Part shown: in pieces, positions 5,061 through 6,924 of the stretch
Layout: each line of letters opens with the position of its first letter
Position numbering within the stretch: position 1 is the first letter of the stretch
From: Bacteroidota bacterium
GTDB taxonomy: Bacteria > Bacteroidota > Bacteroidia > Flavobacteriales > Weeksellaceae
Reading direction: 5' to 3'
Length of the DNA stretch: 6,924 nucleotides
Assembly: GCA_023448955.1 (NCBI GenBank)
Contig: JAEXJU010000248.1
Location: 1-6,924, forward strand
Program-made: the position numbers and the translations under genes
The notes under the pieces: model-generated
The model's input: only the letters and a program-made list of their open reading frames with translations
Database searches by the model: none
Told to the model about the DNA's origin: nothing

Positions 5061-6869
5061 ATGAAAAAACCTTTTCAGAAAACCACCAATCTTATCCACA
5101 TTTTCAACCAGCTAAAAATTTTTATAAAACCTTACAAATGGATGGTTTTCGGAACTTTGGCGCTGACTTTCATCGGCGCATTATTCGCTCAGGTCAATCC
5201 GTTGGTTTTGAAATACACGGTGGACGAAGTCACTAAATTAGTTGGTTTAGCAAATCCTATGCAGGAAGGCATTCACATTTTGATTCTGATTTCGATTATA
5301 CTTTTAGGAAAGGAATTGGCGAATATTTTTATTCAGTTTGGACAGAAATTTTATGGCGAAAAAATAAGAATTAATGTCAGCTCCGAATTGGCACAAGCAG
5401 CGATTGACAAAATCTTAACCTACAGAATTGCCTACTACAACGACGACCGACACGAATCCGGAAAACTCCAAATCCGCATCGACAGAGGAATTGAGAGCTT
5501 GACAAAATTGGTTCAGAATTTTTTCATCGATATTCTGCCCTTATTTTCAACAGCGATTATCGCACTGGTTGTGATGTATATGCAAAATGTTTATGTCGGT
5601 TTGGTTTCCACTATTGTGATTCCGATTTATTTTTATGTAACCTCGAGACAAGCCAAAAAGCTAGGAAATGTTAGACGAACTTTGAGAAATCAACGCGAGC
5701 AAAAAACGTCCGGACTGCTGAATCTCATCAATTCCATAATGGTTATCAAGAGTTTTGTGCGGGAAAAATTTGAAGGCAGAAAGCAGTACAATCTTCAGAT
5801 GCATTTGATGGAAAGCCAGTTGTACACGCGCCGAACGAGTTTTATTTTCGATGGTTTGAAAACATTTATTGAGCAATTTGGTGTTGTTTTGATTATCCTT
5901 TTAACAGTTTATCTGGTTCTCGACCAGCAAATGACGATTGGCGCGATTATGCTTCACATTATGTTGTTTAATAACGTTTCTGCACCGATTCGTCAGCTTC
6001 ACAGGATTTATGATGATATGAACGACGCTTTCATTTATGCCGAAGGTTATTTTGAAATCCTGAATGACGATGATGAAACCGAACCAAATGGAACAATCGA
6101 TAATATCCCAATAAAAGGCAACTTCGAAATCAAAAATGTGGATTTTACTTATCCTAACGGAATGAAAGCGTTGAAAAATGTCTCTCTTAAAATCGAAAAC
6201 GGGAAAACAACTGCACTGGTCGGATTGAGCGGTGCAGGAAAATCGACCATTATCAATTTGCTTTGTAAGTTTTACGAGCCAGATTCGGGAGAAATTCTTT
6301 TGGACGGCAATAATCTGAATGATTTTGATAATGATTATCTGCGTGACGATCTTGGTTTGGTGCTTCAGAAAAATCATATCTTTAAAGGAAGTATTGAAGA
6401 TAACATCCGCTACGGAAACCTGGAAGCAAGTCTTGACCAAATCAAAGAATCGGCAACAAAAGCTTATCTTCACGAGCAGATTATGGATTTGCCGGATGGT
6501 TATAACCACGATGCTACGCAACTTTCCGGAGGTCAGCAACAGCGGATTGCGATTGCAAGATTATTCCTGAAAAATCCACCGATTATTTTTCTTGATGAAC
6601 CAACAGCAAGTTTGGATGCGATTGCCACAGAACAAATTAAAAATTCTTTGGACGCTATTAAGAAAAACAGAACAGTGATTATCATTTCGCATTCTTTGTC
6701 GCAGATTTTGGATTCGGATATGATTTATGTGATGAAAAAAGGCGAAGTCGTGGAAAATGGAACGCACGAAGAATTGTATGAAAAAGCAGGAACTTACCGA
6801 GAGATTTTTGATGCTTCCGCCAGAAGTTTGAATCTTGATAGATTGGTGAAAACTTATAAAGATGAATAA
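5061..6869 (+). CDS. ABC exporter half-transporter (fused membrane and ATPase domains)
   Basis: A type IV (MsbA-like) exporter subunit that would work as a dimer in the inner membrane. It has 602 residues. The transmembrane domain covers about 25-320, with hydrophobic helices near 27-47, 71-93, 155-173, 177-195, 271-289 and 293-305. The ATPase domain covers about 354-585. Motifs: A-loop Tyr364, Walker A GLSGAGKST (388-396), Q-loop Gln436, signature LSGGQQQR (488-495), Walker B IIFLDEP (508-514) with catalytic Glu513, D-loop SLDA (517-520) and H-loop His544. All ATPase residues are intact. The segment before the signature (LPDGYNHDATQLSGG) is shorter than the usual form and lacks the GERG X-loop. 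The substrate cannot be inferred: lipid, drug or peptide export are all possible. It is divergent from the adenosyltransferase gene with no partner half-transporter in view, so a homodimer is likely. The start ATG is the first in frame, with the first membrane helix following about 26 residues later. Confidence 0.93.
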   Translation: MKKPFQKTTNLIHIFNQLKIFIKPYKWMVFGTLALTFIGALFAQVNPLVLKYTVDEVTKLVGLANPMQEGIHILILISIILLGKELANIFIQFGQKFYGEKIRINVSSELAQAAIDKILTYRIAYYNDDRHESGKLQIRIDRGIESLTKLVQNFFIDILPLFSTAIIALVVMYMQNVYVGLVSTIVIPIYFYVTSRQAKKLGNVRRTLRNQREQKTSGLLNLINSIMVIKSFVREKFEGRKQYNLQMHLMESQLYTRRTSFIFDGLKTFIEQFGVVLIILLTVYLVLDQQMTIGAIMLHIMLFNNVSAPIRQLHRIYDDMNDAFIYAEGYFEILNDDDETEPNGTIDNIPIKGNFEIKNVDFTYPNGMKALKNVSLKIENGKTTALVGLSGAGKSTIINLLCKFYEPDSGEILLDGNNLNDFDNDYLRDDLGLVLQKNHIFKGSIEDNIRYGNLEASLDQIKESATKAYLHEQIMDLPDGYNHDATQLSGGQQQRIAIARLFLKNPPIIFLDEPTASLDAIATEQIKNSLDAIKKNRTVIIISHSLSQILDSDMIYVMKKGEVVENGTHEELYEKAGTYREIFDASARSLNLDRLVKTYKDE

Positions 6870-6883
6870 AATTTTTACAATAA

Positions 6884-6909
6884 ACACTTCGACTCCGCTC
6901 AGTGTGACA
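6884..6909 (+). repeat. Dispersed stem-loop repeat, copy 2 (after ABC gene)
   Basis: Stem ACACT (6884-6888), 12-nt loop TCGACTCCGCTC, stem AGTGT (6901-6905), then GACA (6906-6909). It starts 14 nt after the ABC gene stop. It matches copy 1 (3536-3560, opposite strand) in the loop ends and the trailing GACA, while two base pairs of the stem differ in a compensatory way. No U-tract follows, so it is not a standard terminator, although it could stabilise the 3' end of the ABC transcript. Confidence 0.65.
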
Positions 6910-6924
6910 TCTCTAATACTAATT

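Noticed and set aside
5901..6539. A long open frame on the - strand opposite the ABC ATPase domain
   Set aside because: It lies fully antisense to a gene with every ABC motif intact; its translation has no domain-like features and it has no promoter.
6870..6924. An intrinsic terminator after the ABC gene
   Set aside because: The only hairpin has a 5-bp stem and a 12-nt loop without a following U-tract; it is better explained as the dispersed repeat.

Overview
The window looks like a chromosomal piece of a Bacteroidota bacterium, most likely a Chryseobacterium-like flavobacterium. The evidence is the low-GC, Lys/Asn/Ile-rich coding style, A/T-rich leaders without Shine-Dalgarno sequences, a TAnnTTTG-type -7 promoter box before the peroxiredoxin gene, and the protein families present. 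I see no mobile element, CRISPR array, tRNA or rRNA. The gene content is mostly housekeeping.

Layout, left to right. (1) A secreted protein of unknown function (35-781, +) converges on a 1-Cys peroxiredoxin gene (849-1484, -). A strong bidirectional hairpin terminator (801-827) lies between them. (2) The peroxiredoxin is its own unit: it has a -7 box at 1513-1520, a 15-bp perfect palindrome (1539-1553) over the expected -33 region, and the terminator of the upstream unit (1571-1593) behind that. (3) A leftward gene series runs cobalamin adenosyltransferase (4296-4868), a four-helix membrane protein (3733-4290), thiamine diphosphokinase (3108-3746) and an arginine decarboxylase-type PLP enzyme (1618-3009). 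The first three are tightly packed (5-nt gap, then 14-nt overlap). The decarboxylase follows after 98 nt that hold a small palindrome. (4) A 192-bp A/T-rich divergent spacer (4869-5060) carries repeated ACTTAAGT motifs. (5) A rightward 602-aa ABC exporter half-transporter follows (5061-6869).

The leftward cluster gathers cofactor and polyamine functions: adenosylcobalamin formation, thiamine diphosphate formation and probable agmatine formation. No shared pathway links them, so co-transcription probably reflects housekeeping supply rather than one system. No agmatinase or other polyamine gene lies beside the decarboxylase.

The most unusual signals are small. Two copies of a short stem-loop repeat with compensatory stem changes occur at 3536-3560, in frame inside the thiamine diphosphokinase gene, and at 6884-6909, just after the ABC gene. 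The peroxiredoxin promoter has a well-formed operator candidate. The decarboxylase seems to lack two usual PLP-contact residues. The membrane-protein gene is far more A/T-rich than the gene next to it. I found no convincing new multi-gene system.
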